From: Synechococcus sp. WH 8020
GTDB taxonomy: Bacteria > Cyanobacteriota > Cyanobacteriia > PCC-6307 > Cyanobiaceae
NCBI RefSeq assembly: GCF_001040845.1
Contig: NZ_CP011941.1
Span: forward strand, 2,424,890 to 2,488,889
Reading direction: 5' to 3'
DNA length: 64,000 bases
Under the pieces are notes generated by a model. That model did no database searches. It worked only from the letters and a program-made list of their open reading frames with translations, and was not told where the DNA came from. How positions within the stretch are numbered: position 1 is the stretch's first letter; each line of letters opens with the position of its first letter. The position numbers and the translations under genes are program-made. Positions 28,244-36,854 of the stretch are shown piece by piece.

Positions 28244-28978
28244 TCAGCTGAATCGCTTGGCGAGAGCGATTGGATCGAGAACAGTGATCTTTTTGCGATC
28301 GATATCGACAAGGCTGGACGCCTTGAGATCACCCAAGAGACGAGTGATGGTGACGCGTGTGGAGCCGATGGCCTCGGCGATGGCTTGATGTGAGAGGCGA
28401 AGATCGATGGTGATGCCCCGTTGACCAGGCACTCCGAAATCTCGACAGAGCACCAGCAGAAAACTCACCAGCCGGGACGACATGTCCCGATGGGTGAGCG
28501 TTTCGATCATCGTTTCGGTCTGGAGAATCCTGCTGGACAGACCTTGCAACAACAGCAATCCCACACTGGTGTCAGCTTCGATGGCCTGCCGCACTGATGT
28601 GGCGGGCGCCGTGACCATCTCCACTCTGGTGAAAGCGATCGAGTGATAAAAACGATCAGAGCGATGACCTGTCAATAACGACAGAACGCCAAACAAGCTG
28701 TTTTCTCGTAACAAGGCAACGGTGATTTCTTCGCCGGATTCGTACACCCTTGAGAGGCGAACGGCACCGCGACGAATGAGGTACACCTTTTCTGCTGGAT
28801 CGCCGGGGAAAAAGATGGTTTTCCCCCGTTCCACCATTTCGGAATTGGCTCCATCGAGTCCCCGAATGACGTCTTGAAGAGTGCGGTTGGATGGAACCGC
28901 GGGGGTCCCGAAGCTCGAGGCCGCCGGGCGAATTGTTGGTGGTGCGTAGCGGCTGAAGCCGCGGCTGACCTCAGCCAT
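28244..28978 (-). CDS. ntcA: Global nitrogen regulator NtcA (CRP/FNR family)
   Basis: 244 residues. The cyclic-nucleotide-type sensor domain (about 50-165; [20 protein letters not shown]) binds 2-oxoglutarate in NtcA, and the C-terminal winged helix has the recognition helix in [21 protein letters not shown], the NtcA signature. It activates ammonium, nitrate and glutamine-synthetase genes under nitrogen limitation, with PipX as co-activator. The N-terminal extension of about 20 residues is variable among picocyanobacteria. An NtcA-type promoter lies immediately upstream, so it is probably autoregulated. Confidence 0.97.
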   Translation of the reverse strand: MAEVSRGFSRYAPPTIRPAASSFGTPAVPSNRTLQDVIRGLDGANSEMVERGKTIFFPGDPAEKVYLIRRGAVRLSRVYESGEEITVALLRENSLFGVLSLLTGHRSDRFYHSIAFTRVEMVTAPATSVRQAIEADTSVGLLLLQGLSSRILQTETMIETLTHRDMSSRLVSFLLVLCRDFGVPGQRGITIDLRLSHQAIAEAIGSTRVTITRLLGDLKASSLVDIDRKKITVLDPIALAKRFS

Positions 28979-28999
28979 GTTCCCAGCGCGTTTTACGAG

Positions 29000-29041
29000 A
29001 TGTTATGGATCAGCCCACCCGGCTCCTGTAGCAAGGAACAC
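29000..29041 (-). promoter_or_regulatory. NtcA-activated promoter of ntcA
   Basis: Read on the minus strand: GTG-N8-TAC at 29041-29028, then exactly 22 bases, then TAACAT at 29005-29000 as the -10 box. This is the canonical class II NtcA promoter layout (GTAN8TAC, N22-23, TAN3T) with one mismatch in the first half-site. Transcription would start about 15 bases before the ntcA ATG. Confidence 0.75.
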
Positions 29042-29069
29042 GAAATGCTGCCTTGTCCTGAAGCGGAGT

Positions 29070-29795
29070 TCATCTAGCTGAAAGAGCCGCACGTTGATCA
29101 TCCATGATTTTTTTGAGCCCAGGCTCGGCGAGGTCCAGGAGGGCATTGAGCTGGTGGCGGCTAAAAGGAGCTCCTTCTGCAGTGCCCTGTAGTTCCAGCA
29201 ATTGTCCCTCTCCGTTCATGACGACATTGAGATCCACGTCGGCATGGCTGTCTTCGCTGTAGTCGAGATCGAGAAGGGGGCGGTCTTGAATCACGCCAAC
29301 GGAGACAGCTGCCACCTGAGCTTGGACAGGGTTGGTGTTGAGAACCCCTTGTTGCACAAGCCGTTCACAGGCTCGTTGCAGTGCGACCCAAGATCCGCTG
29401 ATCGCCGCGGTACGGGTGCCGGCATCCGCCTGAATCACATCACAATCAATTCTCAACGTGTTCTCGCCGAGAGCTTCCATGTTGATGGCGGCGCGCAGGC
29501 TGCGACCAATCAGGCGCTGAATCTCCTGGGTGCGTCCACTTAATTTGAGCAGCTCTCTGTTTTGACGCTCTGGAGTGGATCCAGGAAGGAGTCGGTATTC
29601 GGCACTCAGCCATCCCTGGCCTTGATCTTTGCGCCAGCGAGGGACACCTTCCTGATGGCAAACGCTGCAAAGAACAGCGGTCCGTCCGCTGTGAATGATC
29701 ACTGAGCTGAGGGCAAATCCCATGGGATCCCAGCTGATCGAGAAGGGGCGAAGATCACCCGGCCGACGTCCGTCATTGCGAGAGGTGTCGGTCAT
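29070..29795 (-). CDS. rph: Ribonuclease PH
   Basis: 241 residues, normal length. Phosphorolytic 3'-exonuclease that trims tRNA precursors. The motifs [18 protein letters not shown], the phosphate-binding [37 protein letters not shown] and [19 protein letters not shown] are present with the catalytic aspartates. It lies just upstream of ntcA's promoter on the same strand and diverges from the CobO-like gene. Confidence 0.96.
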   Translation of the reverse strand: MTDTSRNDGRRPGDLRPFSISWDPMGFALSSVIIHSGRTAVLCSVCHQEGVPRWRKDQGQGWLSAEYRLLPGSTPERQNRELLKLSGRTQEIQRLIGRSLRAAINMEALGENTLRIDCDVIQADAGTRTAAISGSWVALQRACERLVQQGVLNTNPVQAQVAAVSVGVIQDRPLLDLDYSEDSHADVDLNVVMNGEGQLLELQGTAEGAPFSRHQLNALLDLAEPGLKKIMDDQRAALSAR

Positions 29796-29895
29796 AAGTC
29801 CACGGTGCGGAGGTGCTTTGAGCCTGCCAGTTGGCTCGGCACACCATGGATGGTGTCAAAACACTTGTGCATTCAACTTTCACCGCTAGATTCAT

Positions 29896-29930
29896 TCACA
29901 TCCGGATTTGCCGGACTTCGGCGAATGTGA
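29896..29930 (+). promoter_or_regulatory. Inverted repeat reaching the start codon of the CobO-like gene
   Basis: TCACAT (29896-29901) and ATGTGA (29925-29930) are perfect complements; the last A is the first base of the ATG. Inside, CCGG-ATTTG-CCGG (29902-29914) can form its own small hairpin. A protein-binding operator or a hairpin limiting translation are both possible; this is inference. Confidence 0.3.
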
Positions 29931-30538
29931 TGACCGTCAGCCTCAGCCCTACCCATCATTCTCGTGAGTCGCGGACTGTTGACCACAGGACTCTCGAGCA
30001 AGCAGGGCTAAGGGGATTGCCCTCTGTCGAGGTTCGTCCACCCCTGCATTTGGTGGCTCCAGAAGGGCAGCTTGAGGTGCATACCGCCTCCTTTCGGGGG
30101 AGCTTTTCTTGTGTGCTGAGCCAAGCGCTGCGGACTGCAGGCCTGGGTAGCCATGTTTTGATCGCCCAGTTTCTCAAGGGTGGAGTGGGTCAAGGCCCCA
30201 AGAGCAGCCTCACCCTGTGCGACAGGCTCAGATGGTTGCGGCCTTCCGTGACGGAATGCCTGTCAGATGCTGCTGTGAGCCGCGATGAGGAGGTCAAAGA
30301 GGCAGTCCAAGAGGTTTGGCAGATCTGTAAGACCCATCTCTTAGAAGGCACGTTGGACCAACTCGTTCTGGATGAGATTGGATTGGCGATCGAGCTTGGC
30401 TATTTGAGCCACGAGGATGTCTTATCGGTGTTGGAGCAAAGGCCTTCAGCGATGGATGTGATCGTGACGGGGCCCGCGATCCCTGCAGAGATGATGGAGA
30501 TGGCGGATCAAGTGACGGAATTGCGTCGAGGTTTCTAA
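29930..30538 (+). CDS. CobO/BtuR-like P-loop-fold protein lacking the Walker A motif
   Basis: 202 residues from ATG at 29930; an upstream frame to 29831 looks non-coding. The second half clearly follows the corrinoid adenosyltransferase fold: HVLIAQFLKGG (75-85), VWQICKTHLLEGTLDQLVLDEIGLAI, VLEQRPSAMDVIVTGPAIP and ADQVTELRRGF. Where BtuR/CobO enzymes have GNGKGKTT, this protein has HTASFRGSFSCV (51-62), so the ATP-binding lysine is missing. Annotations would often call it cob(I)yrinic acid a,c-diamide adenosyltransferase; that activity is doubtful. It overlaps dcd by one base (TAATG), so the two are co-translated. Confidence 0.8.
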   Translation: MTVSLSPTHHSRESRTVDHRTLEQAGLRGLPSVEVRPPLHLVAPEGQLEVHTASFRGSFSCVLSQALRTAGLGSHVLIAQFLKGGVGQGPKSSLTLCDRLRWLRPSVTECLSDAAVSRDEEVKEAVQEVWQICKTHLLEGTLDQLVLDEIGLAIELGYLSHEDVLSVLEQRPSAMDVIVTGPAIPAEMMEMADQVTELRRGF

Positions 30539-31131
30539 TGCTGAAGAACGATCGCTGGATTACGGATCAGGCTGATGCAGGCATGCTCGAGCCTTTTCAA
30601 AATGGATTAGTGCGCCACTTGGATCCGGATCAACGGCAGAGTCCGGTTCTGAGCTTTGGCTGTTCGTCGTACGGCTACGACCTGAGGCTCTCGCCTAAGG
30701 AGTTTCTGATCTTTCGCCACGTCCCTGGCACGATCATGAATCCCAAGCGATTCAACCCTGACAATCTTGAATCAACGCCCATTCATCATGATGAGGATGG
30801 AGACTATTTCATCCTTCCGGCGCATTCGTATGGCCTCGGTGTTGCCCTCGAAAAGATGCGAGTGCCGCCCAATATCACGGTGATTTGTCTTGGTAAAAGC
30901 ACCTACGCCCGTTTAGGCATCATTGTGAATACAACTCCAGCGGAGGCTGGCTGGGAGGGACATCTCACCTTGGAATTTAGTAACAGTTCTGGCGCTGACT
31001 GTCGCATTTATGCCAGTGAAGGGATCTGTCAGTTGTTGTTTTTTGAAGGTGATCCTTGTGAGACCACCTACAGCGATCGGCAAGGTAAATATCAGCATCA
31101 ACCCGAGCGCGTCACACTGGCCAAGGTCTGA
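30538..31131 (+). CDS. dcd: dCTP deaminase
   Basis: 197 residues. It deaminates dCTP to dUTP, the route to dTMP. Landmarks are SFGCSSYGYDLRLSPKEF, the active-site region GKSTYARLGIIVNTTPAEAGW with the catalytic Glu, and the C-terminal TYSDRQGKYQHQ. Length and motifs are normal for the trimeric dUTPase-fold enzyme. It is translationally coupled to the CobO-like gene and converges on thyX, so dUTP production and dTMP synthesis genes are adjacent. Confidence 0.96.
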   Translation: MLKNDRWITDQADAGMLEPFQNGLVRHLDPDQRQSPVLSFGCSSYGYDLRLSPKEFLIFRHVPGTIMNPKRFNPDNLESTPIHHDEDGDYFILPAHSYGLGVALEKMRVPPNITVICLGKSTYARLGIIVNTTPAEAGWEGHLTLEFSNSSGADCRIYASEGICQLLFFEGDPCETTYSDRQGKYQHQPERVTLAKV

Positions 31132-31156
31132 ATCAGACTGAACTCAACGGGTAATC

Positions 31157-31183
31157 TGGATTGTTTAACTGTTAAGCAATCCA
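31157..31183 (+). terminator. 12-pair stem-loop after dcd, probable terminator
   Basis: TGGATTGTTTAA (31157-31168), loop CTG, TTAAGCAATCCA (31172-31183). The single non-Watson-Crick pair is a G-U only in plus-strand RNA (it would be C-A on the other strand), which favours a function downstream of dcd. A T-rich but not continuous stretch follows. Confidence 0.6.
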
Positions 31184-31222
31184 CAAGTTATTGTTGTCTT
31201 GAATTTGATTTATGAAGGTTGC

Positions 31223-31975
31223 TCAGGGAGCAAGTCGCGCTTTGTGCAATCTTGTTTTTTCGTACCAACTCGCAAATTCTGGGGTCCACGTTTTGAGGTG
31301 TGGCCACATCAGGTCGCAGAGCTCGCGGATTTCCTGCTGGGCATCGAGCTTGGCGCGAAGATCCATGAAATGCAGGAAGGCTCTGAGCGTGAAGCTCACC
31401 ACGAAATGTTGCCTGTAATCAAAGGGGAGGATGCCGCGGGCATGTTCCTCGGCGTAGCCGGCCTGAAGCAATTCCTGATAGCGATCGGCACTGATTTTGC
31501 AGTGGTTTAAATCTTTTTTTCGCTCAGCCTCGCTGTAAAGGTATTTCTTGCCCTTGCGGTCGCTGTACTCACCGACGGGGCGCAAATAAAACACCTCTTC
31601 GAGATCGAGTTCTCCAAGTGCTGCCCTGCAGATGCGATCGCCTGTGTAGCGCATGGATTGAACATCAAAACTGACGCCCACCCGGTGCGTCCGTGCCTGT
31701 TGCATCACGGAATGAGGAAACCAACCCACGTTCAACACAATCTGGGCATGCTCCATGGGTCCGTAATGGCCCCGCTCTCCTGCTAGAAGGCGTTTGACGC
31801 AAATTTCGCCGGCTCTGGTCTCATCGGGCCATTGCTCGCGATCGGCGGCCACGAAGCCTTCGCTGTAGTCCTGGTGCATACCCACGTACACGCACTGTTG
31901 CGGATTCGGGGTTGCGGCGATCAGGTCAACTCGAAAACGAGAGTCCATGGGTGTCGTCTGCGATGAACTGTTCAT
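31223..31975 (-). CDS. thyX: FAD-dependent thymidylate synthase ThyX
   Basis: 250 residues. It methylates dUMP with methylene-tetrahydrofolate and FAD/NADPH. The ThyX motif region reads ARTHRVGVSFDVQSMRYTG; compared with the usual RHRx7SxRY it has T for the first R's neighbour and one extra residue before S, a variant I associate with cyanobacterial ThyX. ERGHYGPMEHAQIVL and the C-terminal FLHFMDLRAKLDAQQEIREL also fit. The start is ATG at 31975, with an alternative at 31948. It lies 7 bases downstream of the TxlA-like gene. Confidence 0.95.
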   Translation of the reverse strand: MNSSSQTTPMDSRFRVDLIAATPNPQQCVYVGMHQDYSEGFVAADREQWPDETRAGEICVKRLLAGERGHYGPMEHAQIVLNVGWFPHSVMQQARTHRVGVSFDVQSMRYTGDRICRAALGELDLEEVFYLRPVGEYSDRKGKKYLYSEAERKKDLNHCKISADRYQELLQAGYAEEHARGILPFDYRQHFVVSFTLRAFLHFMDLRAKLDAQQEIRELCDLMWPHLKTWTPEFASWYEKTRLHKARLAP

Positions 31976-31982
31976 GGTTTGT

Positions 31983-32528
31983 CTAGCTGTGGCTGCGCGG
32001 GCCTGGGCTTGAAACCATCTCCGCAGGGGTCACGCTGCTGGTGGAACCAACTCCAGCAAGCTGGGGCAGTGGCTCATTGTTAATCAGTGCAACCGCCAAT
32101 GATTCCAGCTGGTCTGCTGTTCTCGCCCCAAGCGAGCGGCCGCGCATCACACCGTCAGCTGAAAATAAATTGAGCTGTGGAATCCCCGTGACGTCATACC
32201 GGTCGATCAAATCCAACCAGCGTGGGTTGTCAATATTCACCAACACGACATCCAATTGATCGGCGTGCTTCTGTTCCGTTTGAAGCATGGCGGGTGCCAT
32301 GGCTTGGCAGGCCTCACACCAATCGGCGTAAAACTCCAGCATGGTGGGCCGGGAATTGTTGAGGGCGACCTCAGGATCCAGAGATTGCCTGGCCAGCTGG
32401 TCGAGAGGGGCTTCCTGGTTGAGCCCGTTGCGAAGCAGAAATAATCCAGCAGCGAGGACCAGAGCCGTAATCAGCAGCAACCCCTTTTGCAAAGGGGTCA
32501 GGGTGGCGGGGGAGGAACTGCCGGTCAT
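31983..32528 (-). CDS. txlA: Membrane-anchored thioredoxin, TxlA/HCF164-like
   Basis: 181 residues: an N-terminal membrane anchor (about 15-33), then a thioredoxin domain (about 55-150) with the active site WCEAC (C71, C74) and the cis-proline loop GIPQLNLF. The Ser/Pro-rich tail is short. Members of this family deliver reducing power across the thylakoid membrane for cytochrome b6f and c assembly (HCF164) or influence photosystem levels (TxlA). Orientation suggests the thioredoxin domain is on the lumenal/periplasmic side. Probably co-transcribed with thyX. Confidence 0.87.
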   Translation of the reverse strand: MTGSSSPATLTPLQKGLLLITALVLAAGLFLLRNGLNQEAPLDQLARQSLDPEVALNNSRPTMLEFYADWCEACQAMAPAMLQTEQKHADQLDVVLVNIDNPRWLDLIDRYDVTGIPQLNLFSADGVMRGRSLGARTADQLESLAVALINNEPLPQLAGVGSTSSVTPAEMVSSPGPRSHS

Positions 32529-32658
32529 GCCGGGAACGTTTGAATGCTTTTACTTTGGCAGGCTGAAGGATGTGTTGTTGCTAGCGTTTAAAAGCCAATT
32601 CCGTTGTTGTGATCTGCTTTCTCGCTGATTTCATCAGTCGACCGTTGGCTGCTTGCTG

Positions 32659-33156
32659 ATGTTTCTTCTTCGTTTCCTCCTACTGCCGCTGCGGGCTCCC
32701 CTGCTGCTTGTTCTGTTCGGTGTGGCAGTTTTTCTTGGCCATCACTGGTCCATTGAGAGCGAGCATTTGATCGCTCTGCAAAATGTGTCGCCCACCTTGT
32801 TCTGGACGGTGGAGGTGTTGCAATCGCTCGTGATTGTGCTCATCTGCACGATGCCGGATCTCCTCCTTCGCCAGCTGTCGTTGCTGATGGCGTCCAGCCG
32901 GGTGCTCAGCCTGATCTCCACCCTTCTGCTGGTGATCATGGTGGGCCTCTATCTGCTCAGTCTGAGCTTGCTGTCCGATGTGTTGATCTTGGCGTCTGCC
33001 ACCTTGCTGGCCCGGCTGGACCTCACCCGGATCAAGGTGGTGCCTCCGCCTCAGGTCATGGCCTTTTGGTTGGCGGCGTTGGTGTTGGTGGGCATCTGGT
33101 TGGGTCAGGATCTGCCAAACCCCTTTGCCTCAGCTGTCGCAGCGGTCAGGTTCTGA
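32659..33156 (+). CDS. Unknown polytopic membrane protein
   Basis: 165 residues from ATG at 32659. It has about four hydrophobic helices: 1-25 (leucine-rich FLLRFLLLPLRAPLLLVLF), 45-65, 75-110 and 135-150. I do not recognise a family. There is no catalytic motif. Its 3' end overlaps the convergent lytic transglycosylase gene by 27 bases. The leucine-rich composition is typical for small cyanobacterial membrane proteins of unknown role. Confidence 0.7.
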   Translation: MFLLRFLLLPLRAPLLLVLFGVAVFLGHHWSIESEHLIALQNVSPTLFWTVEVLQSLVIVLICTMPDLLLRQLSLLMASSRVLSLISTLLLVIMVGLYLLSLSLLSDVLILASATLLARLDLTRIKVVPPPQVMAFWLAALVLVGIWLGQDLPNPFASAVAAVRF

Positions 33157-35190
33157 TCCGAGATAGGCCCAGAGATTTCCCAGTACTTTTTTTGTGTACA
33201 GGCGTGTTTCTGGATAGGGAATTCTCTCGATCCATAATTCCGGATCGTTCTTCAAAGCGGGTGTGACCCATTGACTGGCGGCTCCAGGCCCTGCGTTGTA
33301 GCTCGCAACGGCCAGCACAATGTCTCCTTGCCACTGCTCGAGCAACTGACCGATGTAGCGCGCTCCGAGGGTTGCATTGCGTGTTGGCTCTCGTAATTGA
33401 TCCTGGCTGAGCGCACCGCCGGCGAGTTCTTCCGCTGTGGCTGGCATCAGCTGCAGCAACCCGACTGCCCCCACGGGTGAGCTAACGCCTGGGGAGAAAC
33501 GGGATTCTTGCTTGGCGATCGCCATCAGCAGTTCATTTCGCACCTCCTCCTGTTGTGATGCGCTCTCAAACACCTGGGAGAGCAGACGCGGATGCTGGCT
33601 CCGGTGAAGGAGCTGACGCGTCTCACAGGATTGATTCACCAGCCTCAAACTGGCGCGCCAAAGACGACTCAGCCCTGTCCATGAGTCTCCGACGGCAACA
33701 CGAAGACGACCTTCTACGAGCTTTTGTTCTGGATTGGTGGGCTGATCGGACGGGGGTTGTTGGTTTCGCCAGGTTTCCCATGCTTCCTGGGTTTGGCCGA
33801 GTCGCCAGAGACGATCCACAAATGAATCCCCACTTTGAAGTGGCTCCCAATGCGCTTGAAACGAATCGCCGAGACCTTCAGAGCGAGAGGCTGATGCTTG
33901 ATGGAGATCTGGAAGATCTCCCCCTCCCAGTCTCACCCCGGCCCGCCAGGTGTAATAACTCCTTGGATGGGTTTTGACCAACTGCTCCCAGACCTGCTGA
34001 GCTTGGGTTGTTTGGTCTTGCTTCGACAGTGTGAGCCCCAGCCAGAACTGCTGCCTTGCGGCCAACGGTTCAGGAAGATTTGAGCTCGGAATGGCCTCTA
34101 GCAGTGCTTTTGCTGTTTGCCATTGGTCTTTTAAAAGGGCCTCGCGGGCCAAGTCCCACTGCAGTTGCCAGGCGGCTGGATTGGTAGGCCATCGCTTCAG
34201 AACGGCCATGGCATTCGCCGAGTCACCGAGTCGTACCCGGGCTGCTGCAACGTCAGCGGAGCGTTGTTGCAACGCTTGCGGCAGTGCATCCAACAGAGCG
34301 GGATCGGGTTTCAGCGGCTCGCTCAGCAGCGCCGCTGCCTCGAGAGCCGCTGGATCATCGGGGTTGTTGATGGCGAGCTCGAGCAAGCGCTGCGTTCCAC
34401 GCTCCTGCTGTTCAGCGGTGCCTCGGAGCAGGACCCGACCAATGGCCAAGGCGCTGGCTGGAGTGGTGGGTGTGCCCTGGAGGCAGGCTTCCGCTGCACC
34501 GCCATCTCCAAGGGACGCCAGTCCTTGGGCCAGCGTCAGTCGATCGTTTTGGTGCAAGCCATCGCCGCTGATCCTGTTGCAGGCTTCCCTGAGCTGAATG
34601 GCAGCGCCTGGCCATCGGGCGCCCCAGCGGGCTAGATGCAAGGCGGCGATGGCTTGCTTGGGGGAGTCTCTTTTGGTTTCTGCTGCTGCTGCCAAGGCGG
34701 CTGGATGACCTGGTTGTTGTCGGAACAGCTCTGCATGGAGCGCTGGTTGGGCTTGCCCTAGTTGATAACGGGCATCGGCACTGGCGGCACTGCCAGGAAA
34801 GCGTTGAAGCAAGTCCTGCCAACGTTTTTGTTCTTCTGTCTGCTGGCCGAGTTTTGCTGCGGTTAACGCCTGCTGTTTCAGCGTGACGGCAGCGATGGGA
34901 TCGTTGCCCCAGCCCTGATGGGCCAGCAAACGCTGGGACCTCTCCGCTGAATCGGCGCTGCGCGCCGCGAGTAAGAGAGCTGCTTCCCTCCGCTCTTTTG
35001 GATTGATCGACCAGCGGTAATGGGTCCAGAGATCAGCGTTTGAAAGTGATGGCGTGAGTGGAGCATGTAGACGGCGCAAGCCCATCTGTCCGCCAATGAC
35101 TAGAGCAAGGGTGAGGAGTGGAGTTCCAGCGAGAAGCAGAAGGCCACGGGAGTATTGATCGGTCAAGCCTCGGCCGGAAACTGGTGGCAT
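33130..35190 (-). CDS. slt: Lytic transglycosylase (Slt family)
   Basis: 686 residues from ATG at 35190 (35211 possible). An N-terminal membrane anchor or uncleaved signal (about 15-35) leads to a long helical-repeat superhelix (about 50-520, many AxxLLxx units), then the catalytic SLT domain with MAIAKQESRFSPGVSS (catalytic Glu near residue 562), GLLQLMPATA and LAVASYNAGPGAASQWV. It cuts peptidoglycan between MurNAc and GlcNAc, leaving 1,6-anhydro ends. The architecture matches soluble Slt70. It diverges from a 67-residue membrane protein. Confidence 0.94.
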   Translation of the reverse strand: MPPVSGRGLTDQYSRGLLLLAGTPLLTLALVIGGQMGLRRLHAPLTPSLSNADLWTHYRWSINPKERREAALLLAARSADSAERSQRLLAHQGWGNDPIAAVTLKQQALTAAKLGQQTEEQKRWQDLLQRFPGSAASADARYQLGQAQPALHAELFRQQPGHPAALAAAAETKRDSPKQAIAALHLARWGARWPGAAIQLREACNRISGDGLHQNDRLTLAQGLASLGDGGAAEACLQGTPTTPASALAIGRVLLRGTAEQQERGTQRLLELAINNPDDPAALEAAALLSEPLKPDPALLDALPQALQQRSADVAAARVRLGDSANAMAVLKRWPTNPAAWQLQWDLAREALLKDQWQTAKALLEAIPSSNLPEPLAARQQFWLGLTLSKQDQTTQAQQVWEQLVKTHPRSYYTWRAGVRLGGGDLPDLHQASASRSEGLGDSFQAHWEPLQSGDSFVDRLWRLGQTQEAWETWRNQQPPSDQPTNPEQKLVEGRLRVAVGDSWTGLSRLWRASLRLVNQSCETRQLLHRSQHPRLLSQVFESASQQEEVRNELLMAIAKQESRFSPGVSSPVGAVGLLQLMPATAEELAGGALSQDQLREPTRNATLGARYIGQLLEQWQGDIVLAVASYNAGPGAASQWVTPALKNDPELWIERIPYPETRLYTKKVLGNLWAYLGSEPDRCDS

Positions 35191-35215
35191 TCTGTTCCCA
35201 GCGCACGGCATTCGG

Positions 35216-35419
35216 ATGGCAAAGGGGCAAGGGCCGCGGCGCCCAGGGAGCGAGCAACGGCGCCGCTGTGCGATTGCGACTGGCCTGGCTTTGCTGGTTT
35301 GGGGATTGCGTTGGCTTTGGCCCTTACATGTCGTGCCTGGCTGGCTGGTGGCAGGGCTATTGGCTTGGGCATTGCTGGAAGTGGCAACGCGATTGCTGGC
35401 TCCGCGTCGTTGGCGTTAG
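35216..35419 (+). CDS. Small two-helix membrane protein, unknown
   Basis: 67 residues with a very basic N-terminus (KGQGPRRPGSEQRRRC) and two hydrophobic stretches, about 19-35 and 41-58, ending in basic residues APRRWR. No family is recognised. It sits 43 bases upstream of glmM on the same strand, with only 26 bases to the divergent slt start, so part of its sequence must also hold slt's promoter. Confidence 0.6.
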   Translation: MAKGQGPRRPGSEQRRRCAIATGLALLVWGLRWLWPLHVVPGWLVAGLLAWALLEVATRLLAPRRWR

Positions 35420-35462
35420 AACCAGCGGTCCGGCTTACGCTTGCGTTCAGAATTAGGTTTCC

Positions 35463-36854
35463 ATGGCTGAAGCTGCCTTTCATCCTTTGGGGCACCTCCC
35501 AAAGCCATCGCAGATCAGCTTTGGGACCGACGGCTTGCGTGGTCGGGTGGACACCATGCTGACTCCGGCTTTGGCCCTTCAGGTGGGGTATTGGTGTGGA
35601 CGCGTGCTTCAAGCCGAGGGGCCTGTGCTGATTGGCATGGATTCGCGCAGTAGCGGAAGCATGTTGGTCGCGGCACTCACCGCAGGCCTGACGGCTTCAG
35701 GTCGCGAGGTGTGGACTTTGGGACTGTGTCCCACGCCTGCTGTGCCCGGTTTGATTCGCCGCTATTCAGCGGCCGGTGGCTTGATGGTCTCGGCGAGCCA
35801 CAACCCACCGGAAGACAACGGCATCAAGGTGTTTGGCGCCACTGGCAGCAAGTTGTCCCCCGAACGTCAGCAGGCGATTGAAGCTGGTTTGTTTGGTGGA
35901 GACGACTCTGGGATGGAAGTAGCGGCATCCGGAGCTGCACGCCATCGCCCTGAACTTCTTGACGACTACCGCGCGAGCTTGTTGTGCAGTGTTGGGCAGC
36001 ATCGACTCGATGGTGTGCCCATCGTGCTGGATCTCTGCTGGGGGTCGGCAACTGCCTGCGGCGCCGAGGTGTTTTCTGCCCTTGGTGCTGATCTCACGGT
36101 GTTGCATGGTGATCCGGACGGAACCAGGATCAATGTGAATTGTGGATCCACCCACCTTGAGGCTTTACGCCGTGCCGTGATCGAGAAGGGTGCCGCCATG
36201 GGTTTTGGCTTCGATGGGGATGCCGATCGGATGTTGGCGGTGGATGGCCAAGGACGTGTGGTGGATGGCGACCATGTTCTCTTTCTCTGGGGGTCGGTTT
36301 TGCAGGAGCAGGGCCAGCTGCCCGATCAGCGCTTGGTCGCCACGGTGATGTCGAATTTGGGGTTTGAGCGGGCTTGGCAGGCGCGTGGTGGTCTGTTGGA
36401 CCGGACAGCGGTGGGAGACCAGCATGTCCACGCTGAGATGGTCCGCACGGGGGCAGCCCTTGGCGGAGAACAATCAGGTCACATCCTGTCTTCTGCCCAT
36501 GGTTTGGCTGGTGATGGTGTCTTAACCGCTCTTCAGATCGCAAGCCTCTGCCACGCTCAACAGCTCTCCTTGGCTGAGTGGGTGGATCAGAGCTTTCAGG
36601 CCTACCCCCAGAAACTGGTGAATGTGCGCGTTGAGAATCGCGAGCGCAGAAAGGGTTGGGCGGACTGTGCTCCCCTCCATTCCCTGGTTCAAGAGGCGGA
36701 GGCTTCAATGGCGGATGACGGCCGTGTGCTGGTGCGGGCGAGTGGGACTGAACCACTGCTGCGCGTGATGGTTGAGGCGGCCGATCAAGCGGTGGTCGAT
36801 CACTGGACCTCCCGCTTGGCCGCAGCGGCAGAGCAGCATCTCAACGCCTCTTGA
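35463..36854 (+). CDS. glmM: Phosphoglucosamine mutase
   Basis: 463 residues. It converts glucosamine-6-P to glucosamine-1-P for UDP-GlcNAc and hence peptidoglycan and lipopolysaccharide. The N-terminal FGTDGLRGRV (20-29), the phosphoserine loop MVSASHNPPEDNGIK (phospho-acceptor S112), the magnesium loop FGFDGDADRM (near 248-257), GGEQSGH and the C-terminal phosphate-binding RASGTEPLLRVMVE are all present. It is one base from the stop of the convergent BadF-type kinase, another amino-sugar enzyme candidate. Confidence 0.96.
   Translation: MAEAAFHPLGHLPKPSQISFGTDGLRGRVDTMLTPALALQVGYWCGRVLQAEGPVLIGMDSRSSGSMLVAALTAGLTASGREVWTLGLCPTPAVPGLIRRYSAAGGLMVSASHNPPEDNGIKVFGATGSKLSPERQQAIEAGLFGGDDSGMEVAASGAARHRPELLDDYRASLLCSVGQHRLDGVPIVLDLCWGSATACGAEVFSALGADLTVLHGDPDGTRINVNCGSTHLEALRRAVIEKGAAMGFGFDGDADRMLAVDGQGRVVDGDHVLFLWGSVLQEQGQLPDQRLVATVMSNLGFERAWQARGGLLDRTAVGDQHVHAEMVRTGAALGGEQSGHILSSAHGLAGDGVLTALQIASLCHAQQLSLAEWVDQSFQAYPQKLVNVRVENRERRKGWADCAPLHSLVQEAEASMADDGRVLVRASGTEPLLRVMVEAADQAVVDHWTSRLAAAAEQHLNAS

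Noticed and set aside
36130-36756. 208-residue antisense open frame in glmM
   Set aside because: Proline/histidine/arginine-rich antisense artefact; glmM is intact on the plus strand.
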